DNA of 64,000 nt, taken from positions 248,001 to 312,000 of the forward strand of contig NW_024104315.1 in assembly GCF_003945595.2 (NCBI RefSeq), written 5' to 3'. The DNA is from Pipra filicauda (Eukaryota > Chordata > Aves > Passeriformes > Pipridae). Position 1 is the stretch's first letter; every line of letters starts with the position of its first letter. Positions 45,702-58,660 of this stretch are shown here, one piece after another. The notes under the pieces are model-generated. The model did no database searches. It saw nothing but the letters and a program-made list of their open reading frames with translations, and had not been told where the DNA came from. Position numbers and translations under genes: made by a program.

Positions 45702-48323
45702 ATAATACATATTTTCCATGCTGAACACGAGAGCTGACTGTGTCCTAATCTCCACACATGTTTGCAGTGCTGCAGGTGCAGGTAGGACACAGAACTGCTT
45801 TTATTATTTTAGGAATTTGTCTAATTTACAACACTCAGCTGTTTACAGGTTGGGCCACTGCTCAACTACTGGAGTGAGAGTTTCTCTCTCCAACAGCTCG
45901 GGGTGCTGGAAGCTGCTGTGGGATCTGCAGCAAGTGCTGGAAACAACCTGAATTGAGAATTACTGAGAAAATTGTCAGGAGCTGAACAGCAGAGTTAGAG
46001 TTTGGAGACATAAGGAACTCCTCTGAATGAGTAAGAAAATCGGGACAGATCATCCAGGACGTCGTTGTGTCTGTTGGCTTTATAAAACCACCTCTGCTCT
46101 CCCACGGACTTTCCTTGCTAAAGAAGAATTTAGTGTTTATCCAGTTCAAAGGCAGTGGCCTCTGCTCTGGCTGCTCTCTAAACATTTCAGGTTGTTCTCC
46201 TTCTTCCTGCTCTTGCCAACTCATCTTCTGCTGAGCAGATACTGTTAAATTTACTCTGTGTTGTTACCTTTTATGAGCGAGTGTCGCCCGACGGGACGTT
46301 CCCTGCTCAGGTAACGCTGGGCTCACGTTCAGCTTGGCTATAGAAACATCCCAGACCTCTGCTTAAATCAGCACTAACAGAAAATCTATTGTGCTTTTCA
46401 CTGTAAGTTTGATCCAGTTCTTGGCTCTAAAGATGTTAGTGAGAATAAATAAGAGCAGAGCGTGCACACAACTGAGCCACAGAATCCATAAAACACACCG
46501 GGGATGAGATGAGATGAGATGGAAGATGTGGCACAGCAAAACGTGCAGGATCCAATAGCAATAAAAGAGTTGACCTTCCCATAACTCTGCCCACCTTCCC
46601 AATCAGGATTTCTGTATTGGCATCTAATTATGTAGCTCTTCATTCACCTCTCCAACCTTCCATCACGGAGGAGTCAATTGAGAGGCTGCCATTAAATGCA
46701 AAGTATGGCTCTCATTAACCTCACCAGTGCAGGCACACATCTATCTCTCCTGCACTTCATTCTCTGCTGGTTGTTTATCTCCTGTATCTCTTTCTTCCTG
46801 CTCTTGTTTCCCTGTTTTATTTAAAAAGTAAAATGTAAAGAGCAGCTACTCTGTTATCCCGTGCCTTTGTCTGGGATCTAAATCAATGGAGCCCTGCTGG
46901 GCTCCTGCCTCTTCCACTGCAACACAAATAATAATCACCCTGATCATATCTCCTGCCTCTGCCTCCTATAGAAGAGGACACTTAGAAGCCAGTTGCATAA
47001 TAGCCATAAACATGAGGTATCAGATAATAGATCTTCAAAGATACATCAATAATATATTTCAGATCACTGCTGTTACTGCAGGGAAACTGCTGGGCAAGAG
47101 GAACGCTCGCCAAATATCCATCATCTTTTACTGTCTGGGTAAATGTTTGGAAGATAGGCTGTAAAACTGCATTAAGTTTACAATAAATTTCGAGGCTCCT
47201 AACCTCTCACAGAGGGCCAAATGCCAGTGTTCATCCGCAGGCTGCTGGGTTTGGAAGGCTTTTGTGCTCGCTTCCCCAAAGAGCAGCACTGCATTTCACT
47301 TTATTTCACTTTATTTTCTGATTTCCGCTCGCTGCTTGGGGACAGGTTGGTTTGGGAGGAGAAGTAGGAAAGTCAGAAGAACAAAACTGCAGAAGAAACC
47401 TCAGAGACCGAGCGGAGAGAGGGAAGTCATAAATATTTTTAGTTCTAAGCTGCGTTAACGAAAACAATTGAAAAATTATATTGGGAAATATTTTTTGCTC
47501 ACACTCTGCGTGAGTAGCTCCCCATGGAGGTTGGGAGATGTGACAGAGCAGATAATTTGGATTTCTTGAGTGGTTTAGAAGAGAAGGAAATGCAAATATC
47601 CACCTCACTGAGAAGCTGAGTCCTCTCTTACTGCTGTTCTCTGGGCAATCTGAGCCAAGATTTGCAAGGCTTTGCTGTAGGAAGCCAAGAAGTATCAAGA
47701 AGATCATCTAGATAATGCTTTTCCCTCTGGAGCATAAGATTTGTGGGATAAACTATAGGAAAAACTCCAGACAAGCTTTATGCTCACCTACTCCTGTAAT
47801 CCCCAGGTGTTTTTTAGGGAACAGGGCACTGCACACTCAAGATTCTGAGTCCTTTACTGTTATTTATTAGTGTTCCTTTAGTGTTCTCCATCATCCACTG
47901 TGAAAAGTTCTATCTCTGGGAAGGATGAACACAAGGTGTAGAACTTACTCCCTCTGCTAATAAACATTTATTCCCTGGAAAGCCTCATGCTGGGAGCAGA
48001 ACCCTTCCCAAAACCAGGCAGAGTCTGGGAGAGCTTGGGGAGCTCAGGTGCAGGAGCTGGGGGTAGAGATCCATCATTAATGTGAGTAATTCTGGTTTTT
48101 GTTCTTTATTTTCATGCCATTTTTCGTACCCCGGGCAGACACTGTGCTCTGTGCCTTTGCAAATGTGGGTGAGCACACAGAGTTGGGTAATTAAAAGCAA
48201 ACAGCTCTATATTTAAGGAAGTTTAAGCTAATAGGTATTTAAATCAGCTTTCATAATATTGTCACTGGAAGGTTGTGCCTTTTAGAATAGAGTGGGTAAT
48301 TATTAAATCCTAGTTACAGTGGG
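45702..48323. other. Unique stretch with a CpG-bearing patch
   Basis: No gene is recognised. At 46277-46328 about seven CpGs cluster in AT-rich surroundings and include a plus-strand splice-donor-like CAG/GTAACG at 46310/46311. A (GATGA)n run lies at 46503-46520, and TTTCACTTTA is duplicated at about 47294-47314. Confidence 0.5.
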
Positions 48324-48380
48324 GATCATAGAATGGTTTGGGTTGGAAGGGACCTTAGAGATCATCTAGTTCCAACCTCA
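48324..48380 (-). mobile_element. CR1 LINE tail fragment, variant A
   Basis: About 57 bases remain: GATCATAGAATGGTTTGGGT, then TGGAAGGGACCTTAGAGATC and ATCTAGTTCCAACC. Confidence 0.92.
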
Positions 48381-51014
48381 CTGGGGCTTAAAAACTTAAC
48401 TACCAGCTTTAAGGAGAATTATATTTAAAGTAAGCCCAGGAAGTGATTCAAGGGTTTGTAAATACACCAAAAGGGTGAGTCACAGTTGGATAATTGACCA
48501 TTCTGTACGTTTTGGCATTCAGTGACCCCCTGTTTTCCTTTGTGGCTTAAACCTGCAGAGAGTAGATATCCCAAGGTTCAAAGGGGAACTTGGAAAATGC
48601 AGATGAGGCATTTGCCTGTGAAAGCATTTTGCTGCCCTCTAAACTCTCATTGAAATCTCAGTTCACTCAGAAGGCCCGAGTTCTCATTCTCTTGGCCGTG
48701 CCAGGAGGAACACGTTGATGCAAAGCATGGGATGGGTTGGGTTGAGCAGGTCAGCTGGTCTGGGACACCAGTGGGGGATAAATAAATCACTGAAAGCACC
48801 TCATAATTCTTCCTCTTGCTGCCCTTGGCTAATGGAGAGGACTAAGCCAGTCCCCTGCCCTGGCCAGTTTGGGACTAACCTGGGGCAGAGATATCCCATG
48901 AGCTTTCTCTCATCTGCTGCTGAGAGATGAGCACCTTTAACAGGAAAAATATTGGAAGAACTCCTCTGCAAGTCACTTTTCCCCAACTTTCTGAAAGCTT
49001 TCCTATAAATCTCTGGTTTTTTAAAGACTGGACTTTTATGGAGCGATGTCTGCATGTTTGGCATTTAGAAGTAGGAATGACTGAGCCCAACAAGCAGCTC
49101 TCCAGTTCTTTTCCCTGGGATACACCTGACCAGATCATTGCATGAAAATCTTATGTCCTCCAGCATGTTCTCAGACAGGTGACCCCAAATCTGTGTGCTT
49201 GGGAGCAGCCTCAGCCCCTTCCCATCCTGTATCTCCTGGTCTGGGCAACCTACAACTTCCAAGGCAATTTTGCCACCAACCCTTCTGTGTTCCCTGGTGA
49301 ATAATTCAAGAGCACTTGTCAGAATGGGTCAACAGTCTGGTTTAAGCATCACTGTGTCTTGATGCATCTCTCAGCCATCACCATCAAACCCAAAATTGCT
49401 TCTACCATCCCTGGTGGCTGCTTCCAGACAGTGGAACAAGTTCAGCTGTGCCTAAACTGCTTCACTCTCCATTCTTCCTAAAAATTATCAATCCAGTATA
49501 GAGGGTTAGAAATTCCTCTTCTTGGGGCACTACATGTTCCCCATTTTCTCTGAGGGTGAAAGGACAAGAACTGGTCAGAGAACACCCTCAATTTTTCAGG
49601 CTGGACACAACACATTTGATCCCAAGTCCATAATAATCAGATTCCCAGAAGATATCCTGGATTCTAAACTACCCTCATTGTGAAGTGTTTGATCCTAGAA
49701 GGTGTGAATCTTACTTTTGCAATCCACAAAGTTTTTCTTTGATTCAGGGAGTGGTTTTGCACTTGGAGCTCGATCCAAAGCCTGCTGAAATTAATAAGCA
49801 GCTTTCTGTTGACCTTAACAAGCTTTGGGTTAGGCTTTTTGTGAAAACCAGTCCACTGACTTAACCAAAGAATATTTATGAAGTTAAAGCCGAAGGAAAC
49901 TTATAGAAGAAGAAGAAAAAAAAAAATCTTCCATTTCATGTAGTATCTGTTTTAGTGCCAAAAATACAATAAAAAAATCCTGCGACGTTTTTCTCTTTAT
50001 CATCATCTTTACAGGCTTCGTGAACCTCATCTAAAAGGTGCTCTGGGTAAAAAGTATTATCATTTTGATGAATGCCAGCCCTTTGACACGGGGAAGAAAT
50101 CTTTTATTCTCTGACAATGTCCCTGCCAAGCTAAGTAGGAGATGTAGGCAGAAAGCTTAGGGGGAAACCCTGATGCTGATGAATCAGAGCTCCCTGCTGA
50201 GCAGCAGCCTGATGATCCCCACCCTCTAAAACAGTTTAGTACCTTTTCAGCAGGTTTAAGAATCGAGTTTGCCTTTTTTGCGAGGTTTTTAAAGGCTGAA
50301 CCCGAGCCTGGCTCTTGGCAGAAGGAATGAAATCTGTTCCCCGTGTGTGACTCTTCCTGTGTTTTCACTCCCAGACCTTGGAGCACGGATTCCTCTGGAG
50401 CACAGATTCCTGTGTTGCCTTGTCTGAGGGATCAGGCAGCAAACTGTCAGCACCCAGTGCTGGGGGTGCTGGGTGGGGAGGGGAGATGCAGACACTGAGT
50501 TCACAGGAGCTGGGGACTCACAAAGCTCATCAAGCCCTCCAAAAGCAACTCAAAAAACTCCCTTTTAATTCAGCACTTACGATGCCTTGTATTTCCCATT
50601 AACTGGAAATACTGTAAGAATTCCTTGTATTTGGATTATCTTTTTACATTATATGGGCATTGTCATTTCTCCTCTGCTGTTCTGGATGTCACCAATAACA
50701 GAAAATATTAGTCTATATGTTAAAACAACTACAAAACCCCCCAACACCACTCAGGTTTGATTTTTCACTGTGATGTTTGAATAGTTATATTTTTTTCCTG
50801 CATTCAGCTCTATCCCTATCTAAAATTAAGTGCAGCAGCTGTTTATGGCAGATTATTTGTGTGAATGTAAAGCCTGAAAGCCTTTACATCAAACTGGGGA
50901 TTCACTGGGCCAGGCACTGAATAGACTGACTTTGTTATTAGGGAAACCTCATATGTAAAGTCTGACCAGAGAGAAAATCTGTTTCCATCCTACATGTGCC
51001 TTGTCTTTATATAA
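48381..51014. other. Unique non-coding stretch
   Basis: No gene is recognised. A GAA/A-rich run lies at about 49906-49926. Frames are at most 108 codons. Confidence 0.55.
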
Positions 51015-51214
51015 TATAGAATCACAGAATGGTTTGTGTTGGAAGGGAAATTAAATCTCTTCCAGTCCCACCCCCTGCCATGGGCAGGGACACCTTCCAC
51101 TAGCCCAGGTTGCTCCAGCCTGGCCTTGGACACTTCCAGGGATCCAGAAATCCTGTGCCAGGGCCTCCCCACCCTCCCAGGGAACAATTTCCTCCTAATA
51201 TTTAATCTAAACCT
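51015..51214 (-). mobile_element. CR1 LINE fragment, variant A, internally deleted
   Basis: This antisense copy has an ATAGAATCACAGAATGG tail, the CACCTTCCACTAGCCCAGG block, TTGGACACTTCCAGGGATCC and then directly AGAAATCCTGTGCCAGGGCC. Most of the stretch that reads GGGGCAGCCACAGCTTCTCT in the 9100 copy is missing, so there is an internal deletion of roughly 20-30 bases. It ends near TAATATTTAATCTAAACC. Confidence 0.93.
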
Positions 51215-53441
51215 ACATATTTTTACCAGATAACATAAACACCAATATATTCATTATTTTTCCCAGGCTGTCCCAGCCTGAAAGATTTACACTCCAAATA
51301 GGAGTTAAAATGCTCCGAGTGTAAACTCCAAGTGCATCAAACCCCTGTGAGTTGGGAAGCAGAGATACAAGAAATTGAAATGAGTTTTCCAAACTATCCC
51401 TGTGACATACGGCAGGTTTGTATCAAAAATATGAGGCATATTATTATTTTGCTGTGCACTGGTAATTGGAAATAACTAAATTCTGCTCAAGTAGAAATAA
51501 TCATTATAAAAAGTCAGAAAACCAGATCATTCCTGTGCCTGGTTCCACATCCAATCCCCTCCTGTCTGGCCTGAGTGCCTGGGTCCTGGATTGCCTCTTG
51601 GCAGAGCTTGGTGTCCTTTCAGAAGTGTGGTGTTCCCCTCAGCCTGTCAGGCAAAGTGCATATTACAGTTTGTTATTAAATATTTTGGCCGCTCTGTCTG
51701 TGTTTCTGTTTCATCCCCAGCTCGGTTACACGTCCCACACACTATATTATTACTGACTTTAAAGCCCAGAACAAGATCAAGCCTTGAAAGAGCAGTTTCT
51801 TTTCTGGAAAGTGGAAAATTGGCAGGAGAAATCACTTCTGCCTTCAGAGGCAGTGGCAGAAGCAGATGCTGAGTGCATATTGTGCGAGGAGAAGCAATTG
51901 GAAGAGAAACTAATACAGAGATCACACATGATCTGCAGAATTTAAGAAGCAAGATACATCCACTGCCCAGCCACTGCTCAGAGCACAAACTGAAGTAGAC
52001 AAGGTGAAGAAAGAAAGAGAGCAAGCTGAATACTTTAATCACTTCATGTGAAGAGAGCTTGCTATAGAGGTGCCAAAACTGGGGATATTTGGAAAGGAGA
52101 AAATTGATTACGAAGAGATAAGAGTGTGGGAGCTTAAAAAAGGCAAGTTGGATACAAATGAAAGGGGGGAATCGCTGCTATGAAATTGTTTGTCGTGGTG
52201 AGGAGGAGAATTTGCACAAGGTAATGAATGGAAACTTCAAAGTCAAGGACAAAGACAAGGAAAGAAGAGACCAATTACAGCCATCAAGAGAAGCTCATTA
52301 GAAGAGCTTGAGTGTGTACATCAGAATTTTTAAATCTGAGGAGTTTGGTTCAGTGAACACTTGGGTGGCTGAACTTCAAAGAGTTCTCAGATCTCCTGAA
52401 AGGTTTGGGTGCAGTCACTGTGTCTGTGCATCTGCTTTTCCTCTCATTATCAATATCGTGAAGCACAAACAATTCCATCCACGATAAAAGAGAAATATTT
52501 GACCCAATATTGTATCACCACAAATACCCGCTCTGAATGTGCCCGTTTCACTTTTTGCAGCTTCCCAGTGGGAAGTACAGAAGACCCACCATGGGATGGT
52601 CCCTTGAACCAAACTTCTTGTCCTGCAGGGCTGCTCAGCATCCATGGACAGTGGGAATTCCCAAAGTTGCCAGAAGTGGAATAGATTGGGTCAACTTGAG
52701 GCAGAACATTTAGGTATGGATGGAATTATGTTATTCTACATGGAAATATGAACATGGCTTGGAGGTTCAGAGTTCAGACCCAAGGCTGGTCATATTCCAG
52801 GGCACCAAAACAAGAAGAAAAATTGTGGGCAAAATATTTCCCCACACAGAATAAATGTTTGTCCACATTGCCCACACAGTGTTTTCTTTTAAAAATGTTT
52901 TAAAGAGCTTACTTCTACAGCCCCCAAATCCTTAAATTCTAATTAAAGGCGTCAGTGTTGAAATATTATGAAAGTAACAAATACCAAATGTCTTGCTATG
53001 ATTAAGTTACAGGTGTAGCAAATAATAACCTTGGAAATGTAGGAGTGAGAACAAAATCAGCCAAATGTTGTAAAGTATTTTCTTCATAGTTTATAATAAT
53101 CCTTCTAGAAGCTCAAAATGTTTGCTTACCAAATATTCATTAGCTAATATTTGTACAGTGCCTTGAAAATGTAAAGCCCTAAATATGTGCTAATTATTAT
53201 TCTAATTACTTATTATTGTCAAGCTCTTTGTTCTCTTTGTTCTGTGTGACTGTGTCTAGGAGGAGGTTGCTCCCCTGGAAGCACCTCAGCCTCTTAAAGG
53301 ACTGAATTAAAGACATTGGTTTCCTGGGGGAAAAGAAAGGAAGAATATTCAGGACAGGATTGCAGAGGGAGCAAAGATGTGGAATGTTTCAGCTTCACCA
53401 GGGATTTTTGTTATATTTATGTTTACAAGCCTTATCCAATG

Positions 53442-53486
<45 letters not shown>

Positions 53487-54584
53487 ATATAGAGAGGAAA
53501 CAATATATAAAATTCCCATTCTGCCAATGCTGGAGGCCTTTTGGCCATGACACACATGGGCCCATCCTCCTCCTCATCGTGGGTCTGCTTCTCCAGACCT
53601 TATTTCTTCAGAACTCCCTAATTCCCCCAAGTGATTCCGTGCTTTTATTTAAAATTCAACTTTCCCATCACCAGTCAGGCTGGAATTCCACCACCATTCA
53701 TTCCACCACTTCTTCCTTCCCTCCCTGAGGATTCACCTGCTGTGTGCTCCCTCCATGTCCTTTTCCTGGCACCAACATGACGAACTAAACCTGATATTTT
53801 CAATTTGTGTGTGCATATCTATGCACTTAAAGAAAAGGGGCCAGAAAAGGGGCTGGAAAACCAAAGTCTTCTGCTTTTTGCAGGATGTGGAAAGGATGGA
53901 GAATTTTCCCCCACACCAGGCAATCCCTGAAAACCATGGGAGGAGATTGACCTTCCTGCTTTCAGGAGTCACTCATTTCACTGCTAACAAGGTAATTCTG
54001 GGAGGAGGAGGAGGGGGTTTTCTGGGTTTTCCTTCTCTTTAAAGGATATCTTGTGGTTCTGAGCAGAATGTTGAAAGCTCTTTCTGTGCACAGCTTTCTG
54101 TCTGTCTTGTCCAGCACAGAGTGACACGAGAGCAATCCTTCCTATAAAAACCTCCCGAAAGGAGCTACTAATTATTAATGCAGAGAATTCCAAAGGAGAA
54201 AGAAAACAGCATTTCACAGCAAGAACTTGTAATGAGAGTGCCATTAAGGCAATCAGCCTGCAAACCACATTGAAAGGCACCCTTTCCTCTCTGCTGGGAT
54301 CACAAGTTTTTTTTGGGTTGTTTCCCCAAAGGATAGTCCAGCACCACCCAGCTGGACCAGAAGGATGGTGCCAAACACTGGTGAAAGGGGGTTTTTGGGT
54401 GGCACATTTGCCTCGTGCTCTGGGAGCCCAGCAGAGCAGCAAGTGTGGGGTTAAAATTTGGATCCATGAAATTCAAACCAGTGGAGAACCTTCAAACCTT
54501 CACCACTGATACCTGCCAGGGTCCTGCTGGTGATGATGCACTGACTTTGGAGTCTGTGCCACTCTAGGCCAAAGACCATCAGCT
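51215..54584. other. Unique stretch with a purine-rich tract and a long TA repeat
   Basis: No gene is recognised with confidence. From about 51790 to 52330 the plus strand is markedly A/G-rich and gives short Lys/Glu-rich frames in all three phases with many stops. That can arise from composition alone, or from a decayed coding sequence. Frames up to 152 codons near 54000-54440 are unrecognised. Confidence 0.45.
53447..53483. repeat. (TA)18 microsatellite
   Basis: An uninterrupted run of 18 TA dinucleotides plus one base, the longest pure dinucleotide tract in the window. Confidence 0.97.
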
Positions 54585-54640
54585 GGACTTGGTGATTTTG
54601 GAGGGTTTTTTCCCCCAGCCAAAATAATTCTATGATTCCA
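54585..54640 (+). mobile_element. CR1 LINE terminal fragment, degraded
   Basis: This is a degraded sense-orientation end. TTGGTGATTTTGGAGGGTTT, then CCCAGCCAAAATAATTCTAT and GATTCC correspond to the usual terminus plus one and a half tail octamers. Confidence 0.7.
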
Positions 54641-57082
54641 AAAGTGATGCAGTACTTGGGCAAGCACCAAATCTCCAGGATGAGACCAGGAAGCAAAAGT
54701 AGTTTATCCAAGGAGGGTTGTTGAGAATCCCAACATTCCTGTGTACAATTCTAACCTGCCTTCTTAAAAACTGTAAATCTGTTCAAAAACTTCTATTACA
54801 AAGAAATGTTTTATAGAAACCCAGTGCAAACATACTTTTACTAAAAAATATTAAAAAATACTTAGAAATGTGCTGTATAATGAACACCTCAGTTCCAGTA
54901 TTTTATAGTGTTAAATATTTGTATTGATCATATTTTTCATATCTTTTCAATGAAAACAGTGATTTATCAAGACCAGTTTTAAGCACAATCCTGCCTTTAA
55001 AGTCAAGGGTTAAGTTATGGTTGCATCACTTTGAGGGATTTAACATCCACAAGATGAGCAGAGGTAAAAATCTATTTATGACATTAACTCGAGATTGAGG
55101 AGGAAATAAAAAGGAGATTGTGGGGAAAAATAAACTAAATACACACAGACTGACATTACATGGAATTAAATAATATGAATGCAGGGTATTTTGATAGCAG
55201 CCTGGGTGTTTTACTGAAGCTTTGCAAATGAAGAAATAGGAAATGGCTTTATGTCCTATATACCCTAAAGGTTTAAACACTCTATTTGCAAGACACTTGT
55301 TATTACTCTGTTTTCTTGTAGGTGGATGAATTCAGAATGTTTTGCAAGAAAAAAGGTCCCTGCTGGTTGCTGGGTTTTGTCAGTTTTGGAGCATCAATAT
55401 TTCTTCATATTTTCTGATGTTCTTGTGAGACCTTGTTGAGGCAAAAAAAGCTTTCACCTCTTCCAAAGTGATTCCTATTATTAATATTTCACTAAGAGGT
55501 CAGAGCATGATGAACCTTCTCTCACTGTGGTACTAAACAAACATTTTAAGGAGTGTGGTGGTTTCACCAAACAGAATGGGGATGATGAATGGCTTAATCT
55601 GCCTCCAGGTGGGGCAAGTTATTAAAAGAGAAGTCACATTTTTATAGATGGAAATTATGTAGCAGAGGAAATGAATGGAGAAGATCTGGAAAATCCAGAG
55701 GGAATTCTTTCCTTTCAGATAAATACAGTGTAATGGAAAGGAGAAAAGCTTTAAATATTAGCCCTAAAACCTGGAAATCTTCCTTGAAAACAACTGAGAA
55801 ATCCTATTTAGAATAACTGAGGCATTAAACTCTCCTGTTTGTTTTCTTAAGGACTCAGATGTTTCTTTTTTTATCACCTAAAACAGTTGGATGATGTTTT
55901 CCATGGGGGCAGGTGAGTCCAGAGAAGCAAAACTAATATTTTTGTACGGTCCATGCCTGGTTTCTGTCATTCCCAAGACAGTTTTTGTTGGCAAAGGAGG
56001 CTTCCATCACCTTCCATCAGAGGCTTCACCATGTAACTTTGGATAAGAGAACCAATAAGTGACAAAACTCAAAAGAAAAATGTTGGGGAGAAAAAAATCC
56101 TGAAGGGAAATTTAGAACAGGTAAGAAAAAGGAGAGTGAAACCAAAAGATTAGACAATTTCTTTGCCTTGCAACACATAATAGAGAAGCAGCAAAGAAAC
56201 ACAGCAGGTGTTTTGCCAGAGGAGTTGAATATAAATAAAGAAAAAGAAGCTTTGTTACTGGTGCAGCTTTACCTGGAGTAGGTTTTGAATTGGTCATCAC
56301 AGAATTTCTTGGGGATAATATAATGTCTTTTGAAAAAGAGCAGCTTTAGCAGAGAAATGGGATGTCAAGAGATCTTGGTTACGAAGGAAAGGCAAAGAAA
56401 ATTAATTTCAACCTCACTGCCAATAAGAAAAAAGAAGACTCCATAATAACTTAATTAAGTGGTTATAAATAAATGATGAGGAAAGTGTATATGATCAGTC
56501 CTCACATTCTTATCACATTGGCACCAAAACTCCAGGGGGGGAAAAGTGCCTTCCATCCACACACCTGAAGCAGTGCAAGGAGAATATAAAAAATTCAGAG
56601 CAAGCGAATTGAAAACATCTATCTTCCTGCATGGGCCTTTTACAATTATCACAGGCACAGCCTCTGTGTTTCCTTCCAAAACTAAAAACCCTCTGTAAAA
56701 GAGCTTTTTCCATAATCCTCACGGTGAGGGCCAAATTCCTCGTGTATGAAAATCAGAATTATCCAATCAAAGGGAAGTAAGAAGCTTCACATATCTTTGA
56801 AGAGCAGGTTGAAATAGTACTAATTTTTTTTTTTCTTGAATCTGTGTGGTATTTTGGTGCAATGTCATATCAAGAACTAGACGAGTTGACCATAAATAGC
56901 TTAAGTTTAGGGGGAAAAAAAATCTCACGGAACTCTCTAAAAAATTAAATAGTTCAGTTCTGCAGGTAGAAATGACAGTCACAGCCATGCTGGGAAGTGA
57001 TCACTTTGTGCTGTTCTCACAACAGGCACCTCAGTGCCAGGGCTCACGAGTGTGTGGACCAGGAGAGAGGCTCCAGAAGTTC
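54641..57082. other. Unique AT-rich stretch
   Basis: No gene is recognised. Runs of T lie at about 56825-56835. All frames are under 90 codons. Confidence 0.6.
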
Positions 57083-57455
57083 ATTCACAGAATCCCAGAA
57101 TGTGCTGAATTGGAAGGGACCCACAAGGATCATCCAGTCCAACCCTCAGCCCTGCACAGGCCCATCCCAAAGGCTCCCACCCTGTGCCCCAGAGCATCAT
57201 CCAAACCCTCCTGGAGCTCTGGCAGCCTTGGGGCTGTGCCCACTGCCCTGGGGAGCCTGGGCAGTGCCAACCACCCTCTGGGGGAAGAACCTTTCCCTGA
57301 GATCCAACCTGACCCTGCCCTGGCACAGCTCCAGCCCTTCCCTGGGTGCTGTCCCTGGTCCCCCCAGAGCAGAGCTCAGTCCCTGCTCCTCTTCTGCCCC
57401 ACCTGAGGAAGCTGGAGCTGCAGTGAGGTCTCCTCTCAGTCTCCTCCAGAGAAAA
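57083..57455 (-). mobile_element. CR1 LINE fragment, variant B
   Basis: This antisense copy starts CACAGAATCCCAGAATGTGC, then GAATTGGAAGGGACCCACAA and the same AACCCTCCTGGAGCTCTGGC, CCACTGCCCTGGGGAGCCTG and CTCTGGGGGAAGAACCTTTC blocks as the 38187 copy. The minus strand reads GRVRLDLRERFFPQRV. The 5' limit is soft and lies near CTCCTCCAGAGAAAAGGGG. Confidence 0.95.
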
Positions 57456-58620
57456 GGGGCTGGTCCTGCTCCCGTTTCACCTGAGCTCCACCAGCTATTC
57501 CCAGTCCAGCCTTGCAATGAACACTTTCCTCCATGGAAACACTTTCCTACATGAAAACCACTTGCCTTGTCAAGGCTCCAGAATTGATTGACACTGAGGA
57601 GGATCAGGAAGGCCCCAGGGGTGGCTGCCCCACACGATGGGTCAGAGAAAACACCGGCCGGGAATCACAGACAAAGCAGGAAAGAATCAGAAAGGTTATC
57701 CCAGGGCATCCTGCACACAAAGGATGGGAGAAAAGAAATCAAACACGACCCTCATCCCTGCTGGCAGTGGCTCAGGGTGTCTCCAGCCCGAGGAGTCGTT
57801 ATCCCTGGCGGAGGGCACTTGGTGTCCTTCTCTCCTCGGAGTTCAAAGGCACGGCTGTAAAAGCAGGAGCCAGTGCTGAAGTGAATTGTTCAGGTTAGAG
57901 CAGTGGGAGCTGTGCTGGGGACGCAGGAATAGTTTCATCTGCACTCTAAATGACAAGTGAAAGATTCTCAGCCACCGGCTTCAGTTCCCAACTGCAGCAA
58001 AAAGCAATTATTGTAACTGCACCACCTCCTTCTCCGCTGCTCTCCACTGACCAGTGCAAGTGTGTCGAGCCTCAGGATAAGGAGTTGCATCCCTGCTCTG
58101 GAAGAGATGAAAGACCTCACATGCAGCTATTTTCGTGCCTTTAAAAGTGTTACTTAACAATTAAAAGAAGCCCACATCTACTGATTTTCTCTATTTCTAC
58201 AAGATTGAAAAGGTAGCTTGGGGACTCCATATGAAATTCCACTCAGCTGCTCCTTGGCAAAAATAAGGAAAAGAAGAAACTCCATTAATTGATTAAATTT
58301 AATCTAAAATTCATGCAGAAAGTTGATTTGTTCACTAGATGAGGTCCTATTTCTGAAGCCTCCAGCAGAAATGAGTAAGTGCAGCTCAGCTCATCTTTAT
58401 TTCATTGAGCTCTGACTGGACTATTTCACTGCACTACTTTTACTTGTATGGACTAGTCCTTATCATTGCCCACTATTTCAACAAAATTTTGATTTTATAA
58501 ATTAAAATCTGGCGGGTGACTCTGTCATGAGCTTTCCTTCACACCTCTAGATATCATTTAGTTCTGGTTTCACCCTTAGGTAAAAAGTCAGGAGCAAGGA
58601 GGTCACTTCCCTTTTGGTTT
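57456..58620. other. Unique non-coding stretch
   Basis: No gene is recognised. There is a small CpG-bearing patch at about 57785-57860. The overlapping plus-strand frames from 57533 to 57898 (80-121 codons in three phases) show no domain I know. Confidence 0.5.
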
Positions 58621-58660
58621 TAGAATCATAAAATCATAGAATGGTTTTAAATTTTAAAGC
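58621..58660 (-). mobile_element. CR1 LINE tail remnant
   Basis: Two tail units and the first bases of the terminus are left: TAGAATCATAAAATCATAGA then ATGGTTTTAAATTTTAAAG. It is too short to place in a subfamily. Confidence 0.75.
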
